DNA of 64,000 nt, taken from the NCBI RefSeq assembly GCF_023101765.2, contig NC_064228.1, positions 796,501 to 860,500 of the forward strand, given 5' to 3'. This document shows positions 53,401-56,400 of the stretch, in pieces. Within the stretch, counting starts at the first letter, position 1. Each line of letters opens with the position of its first letter. This stretch comes from Spodoptera frugiperda. Its lineage: Eukaryota; Arthropoda; Insecta; Lepidoptera; Noctuidae. The notes under the pieces were generated by a model. The model made no database searches. It was not told the origin of the DNA and worked only from the letters and a program-made list of their open reading frames with translations. The translations under genes were made by a program, and so were the position numbers.

Positions 53401-56400
53401 TTGGAACATGTTTTGTTAAATAAATTATCTAAATGACGGTTTGAATCTTTATGTATTTAAATGTTTGATTTTAAAGACATATTTATGTTGTTATTGGAAA
53501 AATAATACATAAAGCATTATACTCTAATAAACCTCGATTAACCATTAGTTAAGTTTACGGCGTACTTTCTAAGATTACTCAGACAAGACTGATAAACGGT
53601 GAAGGAAAATATCCTGAAGAAACCTGGCCTTATAAAAGTAATTTCTAATTATAAGTTTAAAATTGCCAAACCGCATTGAGCAAGCGTGGTGATTAATTCT
53701 CTGTATGAGAGAAGGCATTTGGGTCAGCAGTGGCTACTTATAGACTGTTGGTGTGATGTGAGGCTTTGCCAGCGTGAAACAAAGAAAAAAGTAGACTACA
53801 TCACTCTCTCTTTTCTCCTATCTTCAGACACCATAATAACAAACACATGTTTAACAGTAATAAAAAAAAATACTGCCGTACTCAGAGACATTTAAAGATA
53901 ACTTAAACTATTCATCAGTAACGATTTTGTATGGAAAACACTTGCTAAGGACTGGGTTAAGTAACCATTAAATGACTCTGAGTGCGCGAGTCAGAGTCAT
54001 TTAATGGTTATTTAACTTAAGTCTTAGTCATTTAATGGTTATTTAGTTTAAGTAATCATTAAATGACTCTGACTCGCGCACTCAGAGTCATTTAATGGTT
54101 ACTTAACCCAGTCCTTAGCAAGTGTTTTCCATACAAAATCGTTACTAAGGAATAGTTTAAGTAAGCATTAAATGACTCTGAGTGTGGCAGTGAGTACGGC
54201 AGCTAGACTAATAACTAAAAAAATACAATATATCGACTCCATCCCTCTCGATATCCCAAGTCCAGTAGAGGTGGCAGGTGGACAGTCACAGCGCAAAATT
54301 TTGTTCCTCAGCCACTTGGAATTACAGTAGCGAAGATATATAGCTATGTATATATGTATAGCGGGGTGTAGCTATGTATAGCGTTTAGCTGACTGTGTGG
54401 TGCCCACCTGTGGGGTATTCTTGGTGATATTTGAGTTCTCGTTTTAAAATGTGAATTTGTTTTAAAGTTTTATAGTATAGGTTTTTGTGTCGTGTTGGTT
54501 AAAAAGTATTGTGTTTATTGTTGAGGAAACCTCGACGGTCTCGTTGGTTGAGCGATTTCTAATTAATGCGATTGCGGGAAGAGGTCTCGGGTTCGATTTC
54601 CGGGTCGGATAAAATATTGCTGGCCTTTTCGTGGTCGAAAATTTCTCAGTAGTAGTACGGAGTCTGGAATTGTATCCAGTATAATTATGGCAATGGGCTC
54701 ACCCCCTATTACATGGAATTTTTGACAAAAATGGTGAAAAGTAGGTGTACTACCCTTTAGGAAATACATATTGGCAATGATTTCCTTTCCTTGATCAAAA
54801 TAACTTAAAGATTACGAAAACTCCTATTTTAAAAAAGGGTACCACGCATCTAAACATACAATACATTATCCAAAACCTTCTCAAACTGAGAACCTTCATA
54901 TTTAAATCGGTAAACAAAATTGACGATCATACACCCTCAAAAACACAAACCAACATCACGAATTTAAACCACAACACAGCAACCCATTTCCAAGCCTATC
55001 ACCATCAGGATTAGAATCAAATTAGTCTGACAACCATCTTTATAAGGAAGTTCTTAGAAGAACAGCTTCATTAAGGAAATTGAGACCCTATTCTCTACCT
55101 GATCAAACAAACTGGTACAGACGATACTCAGGTGGTTACTTCGAGTATAAATTAGACAAGGTATCGTGGGGGTAGTGTTGTTTTAACTGTCGTTTCGATT
55201 AGTGAATTGGTTTTGCGGTGATTTTGGGTATGCTAGATGTTGTGGGGGATTTGGTTTTTGATATAATCGAAATACGGAATAATACTTCCGGTACAAATAA
55301 ATACAAAATATCACGTTTTGTATTTATTTTTATCCTCGAAAGAGTATTCAGAGGTGCACATTACGGCACGTAATGTCGTAATAAGTTGTAAATATAATGT
55401 ACACTATGTAACTCGAGCGATTTGTGCCATGTATATTTTTATTTGACTTAAAATGTAAATCTCACTTTCGCGCTGTTTGGAATGTTTAAAACTACTTTAA
55501 CTTGGTTTCAGAATAATATAAGCTCGTTTAATGCCCAAAATATACCTTTGAACATAACAATATTTTTATTATTAAACCAAGTACCTACTTAATTTTATTC
55601 TAATTAAAATGCAAAACGCTCTCTATAACATTCATACACAATCTATCAAAATGATTGTACAGACAAAAAATTAGAAATTAAGCCTTTCGATGCTTGTTTT
55701 ACAAAAACAAAAAAAAAACAAAACCGTCAAGCATAAACCGTCTATACAAATACAGTCACCAGTAGCAACACTAAATTTCAGAACTTTTTCACAATTCCCC
55801 CGTAGGTAACGGAATTCAATTCAGTATTTTTCAGCACCTGAAAGTTTTTCCTGAAAAAAAGGTGAAATAAAGTGTTCCCCTGTAGTATTTTGAAACAGGA
55901 TTGTTGGGTTATTCACTTCGATAAGGAGGGAAAGTTTTTTAAAGAGGTTTTCTCCAAAAAAAGGGGTAACAGGGGTTCAAATAAATGTATTTGGTTTTTA
56001 TTATTAGCCGACTTCAAAATAAAGGAGGTTTTCAGTTTGACCTGTATGTATGTATGTTTGTGCGTGATTATCCCGTGTTTGGCTGAACCAATTTTTATGC
56101 GGTTTTTAGCATAGTATTTTTCAGACCTAAGAAGCTGCGGACTACCTAGCGAGTTTACCGGGGCTTCGGTTCGACAAGCAGGAGTAGGAACGGGTGGATG
56201 TTAGTCAGTAAGAGTCTGATACTCCCTCTCGCCTCGCCCAGGGCAGGAGAAGTCATTGGATGATTTTCCCCCTTCAAAAAAAAGGAGAAGGTTTTAGGGA
56301 TATTACTTAACATAAAAAAATAAGGTGGTAAAGAAAATTGGAGGTGAATAAATGTTGAACACTTTTTTTTTAGTTTGCTTATTTTCTTTTCTTTTCTGCT

